Positions 31,427 to 40,500 of a stretch of DNA of 64,000 nt are shown here, in pieces. Each line of letters opens with the position of its first letter. Position 1 is the stretch's first letter. The DNA is from Glycomyces paridis (GTDB taxonomy: Bacteria > Actinomycetota > Actinomycetes > Mycobacteriales > Micromonosporaceae): contig NZ_STGX01000005.1 in NCBI RefSeq assembly GCF_004912155.1, positions 1 through 64,000 on the forward strand, in the 5' to 3' direction. The translations under genes were made by a program, and so were the position numbers. The notes beneath the pieces were generated by a model. It was given only the letters and a program-made list of their open reading frames with translations, had not been told where the DNA came from and did not search any database.

Positions 31427-34053
31427 CCGCTGAAACCACCACTGTGGACGTACCGCTCCGCTGGCTCGACGACGCCGCGCCCGACCTCGCCGCCGGAGGC
31501 GTCACCTGCGGCGTCCCGCTCCCCGCCGGAGCCGTGCGCGACGCCGGGGACCTCGCCGTCCACGACGGCGACGGCGCGCCCGTGCCCGCGCAGACCTGGC
31601 CGCTCGCACTGTGGCCCGACGGCAGCGTGAAGTGGGCGGGGGTGGCGCTCGGCAACGGCGAGCCCGCCGAGGGCTACCGGGTGGTCCGCGGCCCGGCCGC
31701 CGCAGCGGCAGTGCGCGTCACCGTGACCGCCGTGGACGGCGGGTACGCCGTCGACACCGGCGCGGGCACCACCGTCGTCGCCGACTCCGGGCCCGAGTTC
31801 ATCCGGTCGATGCGCGTCGGCGGGAACGAGGTCGCCACCGGCGGCAGGCTCGTCTCCAGCAGGCAGGACCATCCCGAACCGGACGTGCACGGCCGCGTCC
31901 ACGCGACCGGCCACGTCACGGGCTGCGCAGTGGAGCAGGACGGGCCGCTCCGCGCGGTCCTGCGCGTCGAAGGCGTCCACCGCGACGACACCGGCCGCGC
32001 ATGGCTGCCGTTCACCGTGCGGCTCGTCTTCGCCGCGGGCGCACCGACGTTCAAACTCGTGCACTCCTTCGTGTTCGACGGCGACCCCGAACGCGACTTC
32101 CTCTCCTCGCTCGGCGTCGAGTTCACCGTGCCGCTGCGCGCGGCATGGCAGGACCGGCACGTGCGCATCGCCGGCGCCGAGGGCGGGTTCCTCCGTGAAG
32201 CCGTGCGCGGCCTCACCGGGATGCGCCGCGACCCCGGCGCCGCCGTCCGCGAGGCCCAGATGGACGGCCGCGCCACTCCCCCGGCCGACACCTGGGAGCG
32301 CGGCGTCGGCGACCTCTCCCGCTGGATTCCCGCCTGGGACGACTACTCGCTGCGCCAGCTCAGCGCCAACGGCTACACCCTCCACAAGCGCACCGCTCCC
32401 GACCGGCCCTGGATCGACGTCGCCCAGGGCACCCGCGCCGACGGCCTCGCCTACGTCGGCGACACCGGCGGCGGACTCGCCGTGGGGCTCAACGGGTTCT
32501 GGCAGTCCCACCCCACCGGGATCGACGTGCGCGGCGCCGCGGGCGACGCCGCCACCCTCGCGACCTGGCTGTGGTCCCCCGAATCCGCCCCGATGGACCT
32601 GCGGTTCTACCACGACGGCCTCGGCCAGGAGACCTACGCCGACCAGCTCGACGCCCTCGAGATCACCTACGAGGACTACGAACCCGGCTTCGGCACCGCG
32701 CACGGCATCGGCCGCACCCACGAGCTGACCGTGACCCCGTTCGCCGCCACGCCCCCGGTCGAGGAGCTCGCGCGGATCACCAGGGCCACCGTCACGCGGC
32801 CGCAGCTGACGCCTACTCCCGAAGCGCTGCAAGGGATGCTCGGCGACTGGGACCTCCCCGACCGCACCGACCCGCACCGCGCCGCCCTGGAGGACCGCGT
32901 CTCGTTCCTCCTCGACTTCTACGTCGGCCAGGTCGAACAGCGCTCCTGGTACGGGTTCTGGAACTACGGCGACGTCATGCACGCCTACGACACCGACCGC
33001 CACACCTGGCGCTACGACGTCGGCGGCTACGCCTGGGACAACTCCGAACTCTCCCCCGACCTGTGGCTGTGGACCTCGTTCCTGCGCACCGGCCGCGCCG
33101 ACGTGTACCGCCTCGCCGAACGCATGACCCGCCACACCGGCGACGTCGACGTCTACCACGCCGGGCCCTGGCAGGGCCTCGGCACCAGGCACAACGTGCA
33201 GCACTGGGGTTGCAGCGCAAAGCAGCTGCGCATCTCCACGCCCGCCTACCGGCGCCCGCACTACTTCCTCACCGGCGACGAGCACACCCGCGACCTCATG
33301 CTGGAGCTGCGCGACTCCGACACCACGTTCCTGGCCGTCGACCCCACCCGCAAGGTCCGGCGCGACGCCGCCACCTACCGGCCCGAACGCCGCGCGCTCG
33401 CCGTCGGGCTCGGCACCGACTGGAGCGCCCTGGCGGCGACCTGGCTCGCCGACTGGGAGCTCACCGGGAACGAGCGCTCGCGCGATCGGCTCCTGGGCAC
33501 CATGCGCGACATCGGCGCCCTCCCGAAGGGCTTCTTCACCGGCGAGGCCCTCTACGACCTCGACACCGGCCGGTTCGACACCGACCGCGACCGCGTCTCC
33601 GTCTCCCACCTCTCGGCCGTCTTCGGGCTCGTCGAGGTGTGCAGCGAACTCGTCGGCCTCATCGACGCCGGCCAGCTCGAGGCCCCCGGGTTCAAGGAGG
33701 CCTGGCTCCAGTACTGCCGCCTCTACCTCGCCACCCCCGAGCAGCAGACCGCCGAACTCGGCGCGCCGCTCTCCGGCATCCACCTGGAGCAGGCGCACTC
33801 GCGCCTCGCGGCCTACGCCGCGAACCGCCTCGGCGACGACGCCCTGGCCGACCTCGCCTGGGACGCGTACTACTCCGGCGGCGAGTTCATGGGCGAGGCG
33901 GCGTTCATCGCCGTGCGGGTCCTGCCGCCCGAGGTCCTCGCCCCGGTCGAGGAGGCCCGCACCCTGTGGACCAACGACGCCGCCCAGTGCAGCCTCGCGA
34001 CGATCCAGAACCTCGCGCTCATCGGCCACCGGCTCAAGGGCCCGCAGGCGTAG
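31423..34053 (+). CDS. YetA-like large cytoplasmic protein of rhamnogalacturonan loci
   Basis: About 876 aa, similar in size to B. subtilis YetA (about 857 as I recall). The N-terminal half is beta-rich (FTVRLVFAAGAPTFKLVHSF). The C-terminal half is an alpha/alpha-barrel-like region with aromatic substrate-cleft signatures WYGFWNYGDVMHAYD, WDNSELSPDLWLWTSFLRTG, GTRHNVQHWGCSAKQLRIS and RRPHYFLTGDEHTRDLMLEL. That region looks like a carbohydrate-active barrel, so a glycosidase or lyase role is plausible, but I would not name the reaction. No signal peptide. It is the last gene of the operon, before a strong terminator. Confidence 0.82.
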   Translation: MTAETTTVDVPLRWLDDAAPDLAAGGVTCGVPLPAGAVRDAGDLAVHDGDGAPVPAQTWPLALWPDGSVKWAGVALGNGEPAEGYRVVRGPAAAAAVRVTVTAVDGGYAVDTGAGTTVVADSGPEFIRSMRVGGNEVATGGRLVSSRQDHPEPDVHGRVHATGHVTGCAVEQDGPLRAVLRVEGVHRDDTGRAWLPFTVRLVFAAGAPTFKLVHSFVFDGDPERDFLSSLGVEFTVPLRAAWQDRHVRIAGAEGGFLREAVRGLTGMRRDPGAAVREAQMDGRATPPADTWERGVGDLSRWIPAWDDYSLRQLSANGYTLHKRTAPDRPWIDVAQGTRADGLAYVGDTGGGLAVGLNGFWQSHPTGIDVRGAAGDAATLATWLWSPESAPMDLRFYHDGLGQETYADQLDALEITYEDYEPGFGTAHGIGRTHELTVTPFAATPPVEELARITRATVTRPQLTPTPEALQGMLGDWDLPDRTDPHRAALEDRVSFLLDFYVGQVEQRSWYGFWNYGDVMHAYDTDRHTWRYDVGGYAWDNSELSPDLWLWTSFLRTGRADVYRLAERMTRHTGDVDVYHAGPWQGLGTRHNVQHWGCSAKQLRISTPAYRRPHYFLTGDEHTRDLMLELRDSDTTFLAVDPTRKVRRDAATYRPERRALAVGLGTDWSALAATWLADWELTGNERSRDRLLGTMRDIGALPKGFFTGEALYDLDTGRFDTDRDRVSVSHLSAVFGLVEVCSELVGLIDAGQLEAPGFKEAWLQYCRLYLATPEQQTAELGAPLSGIHLEQAHSRLAAYAANRLGDDALADLAWDAYYSGGEFMGEAAFIAVRVLPPEVLAPVEEARTLWTNDAAQCSLATIQNLALIGHRLKGPQA

Positions 34054-37000
34054 CCCTCTCATCGGTCCCGGCGACGCCGCCGGGACCGATGAGTTCGGCG
34101 GGGCGGGGCAGTCTTAGCGGTAGGGGCCCGCGGACACGACGGGCCCGACCCTCCGAGAGGACACCGCGATGAACGAGGCGCCCGCGCAACGACCGAACGG
34201 CTCCGACGAGGGCTTCCGGACGTTCCTCCAGGTGCTCGTCAACACCGCCGTCGCGAACGTGACGACGAGCTTCCTGTGGTTCGCCTTGACGTTCTGGATC
34301 TACGTCGAGACGCGCAACGTCATCGCCACCGGCGTCATCGGCGCCTCGTACATGCTCTTCACCGCCCTGTTCTCCATGCTCTTCGGGACCCTCGTCGACC
34401 GGTTCCGCAAGAAGGCCGTCATGGTGTGGGCGACCCTCGCCGCGCTGGCGGTGTTCGTCCTCGACGCGCTGTTCTTCTTCGCGGTGGGCGAGGACCGGAT
34501 CGCCGACCTCGGGCTGCCGTGGTTCTGGATCTTCGCGGTCGTCATGCTCGCGGGCGCCGTGGTCGAGCAGCTGCGCGCCATCGCGCTGTCGACCACCGTC
34601 ACACTCCTGGTGCCCGCCGAGCGCCACGCGAACGCGAACGGCCTCGTGGGGACCGTCCAGGGCGTCGCGATGCTCGTGACCAGCGTCTTCAGCGGACTGT
34701 CGGTCGGCTTCCTCGGGATGGGCTGGACGCTCCTGCTCGGCATCGGCGCGCTCGCGCTGACGCTCGTGCACCTCGTGCCGCTGCACTTCCCCGAGGAACG
34801 GCCCGCGCCCGCCGAGGCCGGGTCGCCGTGGGTCGACGTGCGAGGCGGCTGGCTCGCCGTCCGGGCCGTACCGGGCCTGCTCGCGCTCGTCCTGTTCACC
34901 TCGCTCAACAACCTGTTCGGCGGGGTGGCGATGGCGGTCATGGACCCGTACGGCATCGACATGTTCGGCGTGCAGGGCTGGGGCTTCTGGTTCGCCGTGG
35001 CCTCCACCGGGTTCATCGCGGGCGGCGCCGTCGTCGCGAAGAAGGGCGTCGGGCGCAACCCGATCCGCACGATCCTGCTCGTGGTCGTGGCGCTCGGCGC
35101 GGCGGGCGCGGTCTCGACGCTGCGCGAATGGGGCTGGCTGTACATCCTCGGCGTGTGGCTGTTCATGGCGCTGATCCCGGCCGCCGAGGCGGCCGAGCAG
35201 ACCGTCATCCAGCGCGTGGTGCCGTTCGAGCGGCAGGGCCGCGTGTTCGGGTTCGCGATGACCTTCGAGGCCGCCGCCGCGCCGGTCACCGCCCTGTTCG
35301 TGGCCCCGCTCGCCGAGCTGTGGCTCATCCCGTACATGCGCACCGCGGAGGGGCAGTCCAAGTGGGAGTGGCTCCTGGGCACCGGCGACTCGCGCGGCAT
35401 CGCGCTGGTCCTGCTCCTCGGCGGGCTCGGCTGCGTCGCGCTCGCCCTCGTCGCGATGCTCTCCCCGCAGTACCGCAGGCTCAGCGACCGGTACCGGGCC
35501 GCGGTGGACGAGGACAAGGCCGCGAAGGTCGACGCGTAACTCCACGTAAGCCCGCGACTGGAGGCCCCACAGTTCGGCGTAGACGCCTCCGGCGGCGGCC
35601 AGGTCGGCGTGGGAGCCGAGCTCGATGAGCTTGCCGCCCTCCAGGACCGCGATGGCGTCGGCGTGGACGACCCCTTGGAGCCGGTGCGAGATGAGGACGG
35701 TGGCCGATCGCCCGGCGCGGGCGCGCAGCGTCGCGAACAGGGAGGCCTCGGCCCTCGCGTCGAGCGCCGCGGAGGGCTCGTCGGCGATGAGGAGGCCCTC
35801 CTCGTCGCGGTAGAGGCCGCGGGCCGAGGAAAGCCGCTGCCACTGGCCGCCGGAGAGGTCGACGCCGGCGCGGAACTGGGAGTCCAGGAGCTGGTTCCAG
35901 CCGTTGTCGAAGCCCTCGACCATTTCGAGGGCCCCGGCGTCGCGCGCGGCCCGCTCCAGGCGATCGGGGTCGGCGGGCGCCGCGGAGCGCCCGAGCCGCA
36001 CCGAGGTCTCGGCGGTGAAGGGCCAGCGCTGGACCTGTTGGGCGATCACGGAGACGTGCGGTCGCCACAGGTCGGGGTCGATGCGGGTGACGTCGACGCC
36101 GTCCCAGAGGATGCTGCCGGAGGTGGGCGTGTAGAGGCCGGCGAGGAGTTTGGCGAGGGTGGTCTTGCCGGAGCCGTTCTCGCCGATGAGGGCGACGGTC
36201 TCGCCGCGGCGGACGGTGAGGGTGACGCCGGTGAGGGCGTCGGTGCGCTTGCCGGGGTAGCGGAAGGACACGTCGCGGACTTCGATGAGCTCGGGCACCG
36301 GGAGGGGGTCGGCGGCGGTCGGGGCGGGGGCGGCGAGGTGGGGTTGGGCGGCGATGCGCTCGGCGGCGAGGTCGTCGAACTCGTGGCGGTCGGCGGCGTA
36401 GAGGCCGTCCTCGTAGACCTGGTTGACGGCGACGAGGAGGTTGGCCATGGCGGTGGAGCCCTGGCCGAGGGCGAGGACGGCGGCGGCGGCGACCGCGAGG
36501 GGGACGGTGCCCGCGGCGAGCATCCACAGGAGGGCGCCGTAGACGGCGGCGACGGCGATGCCGGAGACGGCCTGGCCGAGGGCGCGGGTCGCGGTCTGGC
36601 TGCGGATGACGGCGAAGTCGGCTTCGGTCTCGGCGTCGACCATCGCGCGGTGGCGGTCGCGCAGCCAGGCGGCGGCCTGGTGGTAGCGGAGGTCGTCGGC
36701 GGTCCACCTGGCGCCCATGAGCCATTCGACCATCCACAGTCGGCGGCGGCGGGAGACGCGGGAGCGGTTGGAGGCGTACATGAGGCGGGCGGAGCGGACG
36801 GCGGCCCAGCCGGTGGGGAGGGCGGCGGCGAACAGGAGCGGGATGAGGACGGGTTCGATGACGGCGAGGGCGGCGGCGACGGCGGCGACGGTGACCGCGC
36901 CGGTCACGAGGTCGACGCAGTTGCCGACGAGGTCGACGACGGCGCGGGAGCCGCGGTCCTTGGCGGCTTCGAGGCGGTCGGCGAACACGTCGTCGTCGAA

Positions 37001-37474
37001 GGCGGAGCGGGGGACGGCGGTGACGAGGCGGTAGAACTCGCGTTCGGTGCGGTTGAGCACGAGGGGGTTGAGGCGCTGCTGGGCGTATCCGGCGCCGATG
37101 CCGAGTGCGGCCTTGGCGGCGGTGGCGCCGGCGAGGAGGGCGAGGGCGGGGAGGGCGGCGAGGACGCGGTCCCAGGTGGGGGCGGCGGCGAAGAGGGCGG
37201 TGGTCACGTCGGCGACGGCGAGGAGCGCGGTCGTGGTGGCGACGCCCGCGACGACGTTGAGGGCGAGGGCGGCGACGGTGAGGCCGGGGGCGGCGGCCCA
37301 GGCGGTGCCGAGGGCTTGGCGCACGAGGCTGGGGAGGCGCCGGGCCATGCGCCAGAAGGAGGCGTTCTCGGCCTCTTCGGCGTGGGCGTACCAGGCGACG
37401 TCCTCCATTTCGGGCGCGGCGTCCTCGCTCGCCTGCTCGGCCTTGCGTTGTCTCGGTACTCTGCGCCACCGCAT
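34034..37474 (-). CDS. ABC transporter, fused permease-ATPase exporter (no stop at the usual end)
   Basis: The family-like part is ~640 aa (37474 down to about 35545). It has five to six membrane helices (~50-330), then a nucleotide-binding domain with Walker A IGENGSGKTTLAKL, Q-loop SVIAQQ, signature VDLSGGQWQRLSSARG, Walker B EEGLLIADEPSAALD and the switch His in VLISHRLQG. Normal exporters end near GGVYAELWGLQ, but this frame has no stop there. It runs a further ~500 codons antisense to the MFS gene, to a stop at 34034 (1146 aa in all). That tail has shadow-frame composition and is probably not functional. ATG 37474 follows AGGAGG. Confidence 0.75.
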   Translation of the reverse strand: MRWRRVPRQRKAEQASEDAAPEMEDVAWYAHAEEAENASFWRMARRLPSLVRQALGTAWAAAPGLTVAALALNVVAGVATTTALLAVADVTTALFAAAPTWDRVLAALPALALLAGATAAKAALGIGAGYAQQRLNPLVLNRTEREFYRLVTAVPRSAFDDDVFADRLEAAKDRGSRAVVDLVGNCVDLVTGAVTVAAVAAALAVIEPVLIPLLFAAALPTGWAAVRSARLMYASNRSRVSRRRRLWMVEWLMGARWTADDLRYHQAAAWLRDRHRAMVDAETEADFAVIRSQTATRALGQAVSGIAVAAVYGALLWMLAAGTVPLAVAAAAVLALGQGSTAMANLLVAVNQVYEDGLYAADRHEFDDLAAERIAAQPHLAAPAPTAADPLPVPELIEVRDVSFRYPGKRTDALTGVTLTVRRGETVALIGENGSGKTTLAKLLAGLYTPTSGSILWDGVDVTRIDPDLWRPHVSVIAQQVQRWPFTAETSVRLGRSAAPADPDRLERAARDAGALEMVEGFDNGWNQLLDSQFRAGVDLSGGQWQRLSSARGLYRDEEGLLIADEPSAALDARAEASLFATLRARAGRSATVLISHRLQGVVHADAIAVLEGGKLIELGSHADLAAAGGVYAELWGLQSRAYVELRVDLRGLVLVHRGPVPVAEPAVLRGEHRDEGERDAAEPAEEQDQRDAARVAGAQEPLPLGLPLRGAHVRDEPQLGERGHEQGGDRRGGGLEGHREPEHAALPLERHHALDDGLLGRLGGRDQRHEQPHAEDVQPAPFAQRRDRARRAERHDHEQDRADRVAPDALLRDDGAARDEPGGGHGEPEAPALHAEHVDAVRVHDRHRHPAEQVVERGEQDEREQARYGPDGEPAASHVDPRRPGLGGRGPFLGEVQRHEVHERQRERADAEQERPAHPEEADRQSAEDAGHEHRDALDGPHEAVRVRVALGGHQECDGGRQRDGAQLLDHGAREHDDREDPEPRQPEVGDPVLAHREEEQRVEDEHRQRGEGRPHHDGLLAEPVDEGPEEHGEQGGEEHVRGADDAGGDDVARLDVDPERQGEPQEARRHVRDGGVDEHLEERPEALVGAVRSLRGRLVHRGVLSEGRARRVRGPLPLRLPRPAELIGPGGVAGTDERATPAGP
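34061..34090. terminator. Terminator of the rhamnogalacturonan-type operon
   Basis: ATCGGTCCCGGC-GACGCC-GCCGGGACCGAT is a perfect 12-bp stem starting 8 bases after the YetA-like stop. It also lies just downstream of the minus-strand stop at 34034 region, inside the ABC reading frame. Confidence 0.8.
34169..35539 (+). CDS. MFS transporter
   Basis: 456 aa, 12 membrane helices, with the MFS loop signature FGTLVDRFRKKAVMVW between helices 2 and 3 and AERHANANGLVGTVQGVAML in the middle. It resembles the large actinobacterial group of uncharacterised drug-type exporters. ATG 34169 follows GAGAGG. The gene is preceded by a terminator, so it has its own promoter. Its whole length is antisense to the open 3' continuation of the ABC transporter frame on the minus strand. 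That its own product looks like an ordinary MFS protein shows this strand carries the real coding sense here. Confidence 0.88.
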   Translation: MNEAPAQRPNGSDEGFRTFLQVLVNTAVANVTTSFLWFALTFWIYVETRNVIATGVIGASYMLFTALFSMLFGTLVDRFRKKAVMVWATLAALAVFVLDALFFFAVGEDRIADLGLPWFWIFAVVMLAGAVVEQLRAIALSTTVTLLVPAERHANANGLVGTVQGVAMLVTSVFSGLSVGFLGMGWTLLLGIGALALTLVHLVPLHFPEERPAPAEAGSPWVDVRGGWLAVRAVPGLLALVLFTSLNNLFGGVAMAVMDPYGIDMFGVQGWGFWFAVASTGFIAGGAVVAKKGVGRNPIRTILLVVVALGAAGAVSTLREWGWLYILGVWLFMALIPAAEAAEQTVIQRVVPFERQGRVFGFAMTFEAAAAPVTALFVAPLAELWLIPYMRTAEGQSKWEWLLGTGDSRGIALVLLLGGLGCVALALVAMLSPQYRRLSDRYRAAVDEDKAAKVDA

Positions 37475-37567
37475 GCGACCTCCTGAGTTCGCTCGGCTGG
37501 CATCATCCCAAGCGGGGCCGACGAAATGAAGGCCTCGGGGGCGCCGGGGGCTGTCGGCATTGCGACA

Positions 37568-37590
37568 GCGCGCCGGTTGCCAACGCGCGC
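37568..37590 (-). terminator. Possible terminator after lhr
   Basis: GCGCGC (37568-37573) and GCGCGC (37585-37590) flank an 11-base loop, 7 bases beyond the Lhr stop on the minus strand. Confidence 0.4.
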
Positions 37591-37596
37591 AACGGG

Positions 37597-40500
37597 TCAG
37601 GGCCGAAGTCGGTAGCCGCGGGGGGTGACGCGGAAACCCGCGGTTTCGAGGAGCGGGGCGAGCGGGGAGGACTGGGCGGTGTCGGCGTTGACGCGTTCGA
37701 TGTGGAGGGGGCCGGTGGCGCCGGAGCGGACGGCGTCGGCGAGGGCGTCGAGGGCGGGCGCGAGGCGGTCGGGTTCGGGCCAGGCGAGGAGGCTCCGGCC
37801 GCCGCGTTCGAGGTAGAGGGCGAGGTCGCCGTGGAGGAGGACGACGAGGGCGCCGGCCTTGCGGCCGGGGGTGTGGGCGGACCCGGCGGGCGGTTCGGGC
37901 CAGGCGAGGGCGGCGCCGTAGGCGTTGGCGGGGTCGGCGGCGGCGAGGACGAGGGCGCCGCGGGGCGCATCGGCGCGCAGGCGGTCGACGGCGCCTTCGG
38001 CGGCGAACTGGGCGGCGCCGAGGCCGTCGACGACGTAGCCGCGGCGGGCGCGGCCGGTCTCCTCGAAGGCGGTGAGGACGCGGTAGACCTTGGCGAAGCC
38101 GCCGTCGACGCCTTCGGCGGCGACGGCGCCGCGGGTGACGACGCCGTGGCGGTCGAGGAGGGTGTGGGCGAGGGCGTGGGCGCGGAGGGTGGGGTCGGGT
38201 TCGCGGGCGGGCGGCAGGGACCAGCGTCCGGCGACCGAGGGGAGGCTCGCGACGGTCTCGCGGCGCAGGTCGCGCCAGCCGGGGAGGCCTTGGCGGGCGC
38301 GTGGGGCGGTGCGGCGGGTGCGGTGCGCGGTGGCGCCGGGGGTGCGGCCCGAGCCGAGGCGGGCGCGCAGCGGCGCGAGGGTGTCGTTGGCGGCGCGGCC
38401 GGTCCAGGCGAGGTCCCAGAGGGCTTCGGCGAGGTCGGTGTCGGCGGCCTCGGGGTGTCCTTGGGCGCGGACGTGTTCGGCGATCTGGCGGAAGAACAGG
38501 CCGTAGCCGCCCGCGAGTGCGTCCATGAGGGACTCGTGGAGGTCGGTGGCGTCGAGGGGGCCCGGTTCGGGGAGCAGGAGCGGGGCGGTCTCGGCGGGGT
38601 AGAGGGCGATGCGGCCGTCCTTGCCGGGGAGGGCGCCCGCTCCGGCCCAGAGGACCTCGCCTGAGGCGGTGAGCTCGTCGAGCATCGCCGGGGTGTAGTC
38701 GGGGACGCGGGCGGGCAGGATCAGGGTCTCCAGTGCGGAGGCGGGCACGGCGGCGCCCTGGAGCTGCTCGATCGCGCGGGCGAGGCCGTCGACGCCGCGC
38801 AGTTCGCCGGGGCCCGCGGCGTCGCCGAGGTGCTGCCAGCGAGGCAGGAACGCGGCGAGGTCGGCGGGCGGGACCGGTTCGAGTTCCTTGCGGAGGGCGG
38901 CGAGGGAGCGTCGGCGCAGGCGGCGCAGGACGGCGGCGTCGCACCATTCGAGATGTTCGCCGCCGGGCCGGAACTCGCCTTCGACGAGGCGGCCGTCGGC
39001 GGCGAGGGCGCGCAGGCCGGTCTCGGCGACGGCGGCGCCGAGGCCGAAGCGGGCGGCGGCGTCGGCGGTGGTGAAGGGGCCGTGGGTGCGGGCGTGGCGG
39101 GCGAGGAGGTCGCCGAGGGGGTCGTCGGCGGGTTCGGTGAAGGCGGCGGGGAGGCCTGCGGGGAGCGCGGTGCCGAGGGCGTCGCGCAGGCGCCCGGCGT
39201 CTTCGACGGCGGCCCAGTGGTCGCGGCCGGCGATGCGGACGCGGATGGCGCGGCCGGTGTCGTGGAGGGTCGCGGCCCAGACGGGGTCGGCGCCGCGTTC
39301 GGCGAGTTCGGGTTCGGTGAGGGGGCCGAGGAGTCGCAGGAGGTCGGCGACGGATTCGGGGTCGCGGGCGCGGCGGTCGGGGGTGCGGCGCTGGAGTTCG
39401 CGTTCGGTCTCGGCGAGGACGTCGGGGTCGAGGAGTTCGCGCAGGTCGACGTCGCCGAGGAGGTCGGCGAGGAGGCGGGAGTCGAGGGAGAGGGCGGCGG
39501 CGCGGCGTTCGGCCAGGGGGGTGTCGCCGGCGTACATGAACTGGGCGACGTATCCGAAGAGGAGGGTGCGGGCGAAGGGGGAGGCTTCGGCGGTGGTGAC
39601 TTCGACGATGCGCATTTCGCGGTTCGCGAGGTCCTTCATGAGTTCGGTGAGGCCTGGGACGTCGTAGACGTCTTGGAGGACTTCGCGGACGGCTTCGATG
39701 ATGATCGGGAACCCGGGGTAGCGCCCGGCGACTTCCAGGAGCTGGGCGGAGCGCAGGCGCTGCTGCCAGAGGGGCTGGCGTTTCCCGGGTTCGCGGTGCG
39801 GGAGGAGGAGGGCGCGGGCGGCGGCCTCGCGGAAGCGGGAGGCGAAGAGGGAGGAGCCGGTGACGGCCTCGGTGACGAGTGCGCCGATCTCGTCGGCGTC
39901 GAAGGCGAGGTCGGCGGCGTGGAGGGGTGCGGGGGCGTCTTCGGCGCCGTGGGCGTCGGGGAGGCGCACGACGATGCCGTCGTCGTGGTGCATGAGCTGG
40001 GGGTCGATGCCGTGGCGGGCGCGGAGGCGGTTGCCGAGGGCGAGGGCCCAGGGGGCGTTGACCTGGGCGCCGAACGGGGAGTGGACGACGATGCGCCAGT
40101 CGCCGAGTTCGTCGCGGAAGCGTTCGATGACGACGGTGCGGTCGTCGGGGACCTCGCCGGTGGCCTCGCGCTGTTCGGCGAGGTAGGCGACGGCGTTGCG
40201 GGCGGCGTTGGCGTCGAGTCCGGCGGCGGCGAGGCGTTCGTGGGCGGCGGCGGGGTCGAGGGCGCCGAGTTCGCGGACGAAGGCGCCGATGGCGCGGCCG
40301 AGCTCGAGGGGGCGGCCGAGGCCGTCGCCGCGCCAGAACGGGAGGCGGCCGGGGGCGCCGGGTGCCGGGGAGACCGAGACGCGGTCGCGGCCGATCTCCT
40401 CGATGCGCCAGGAGGAGGTGCCGAGGGTGAAGACGTCGCCGACGCGGGATTCGTAGACCATCTCCTCGTCGAGTTCGCCGACGCGCCCGCCGCCGCGTTT

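Noticed and set aside
35481-37469. 662-codon minus-strand frame overlapping the ABC exporter
   Set aside because: It is the shadow frame one base off; the ABC motifs are all in the frame that starts at 37474.
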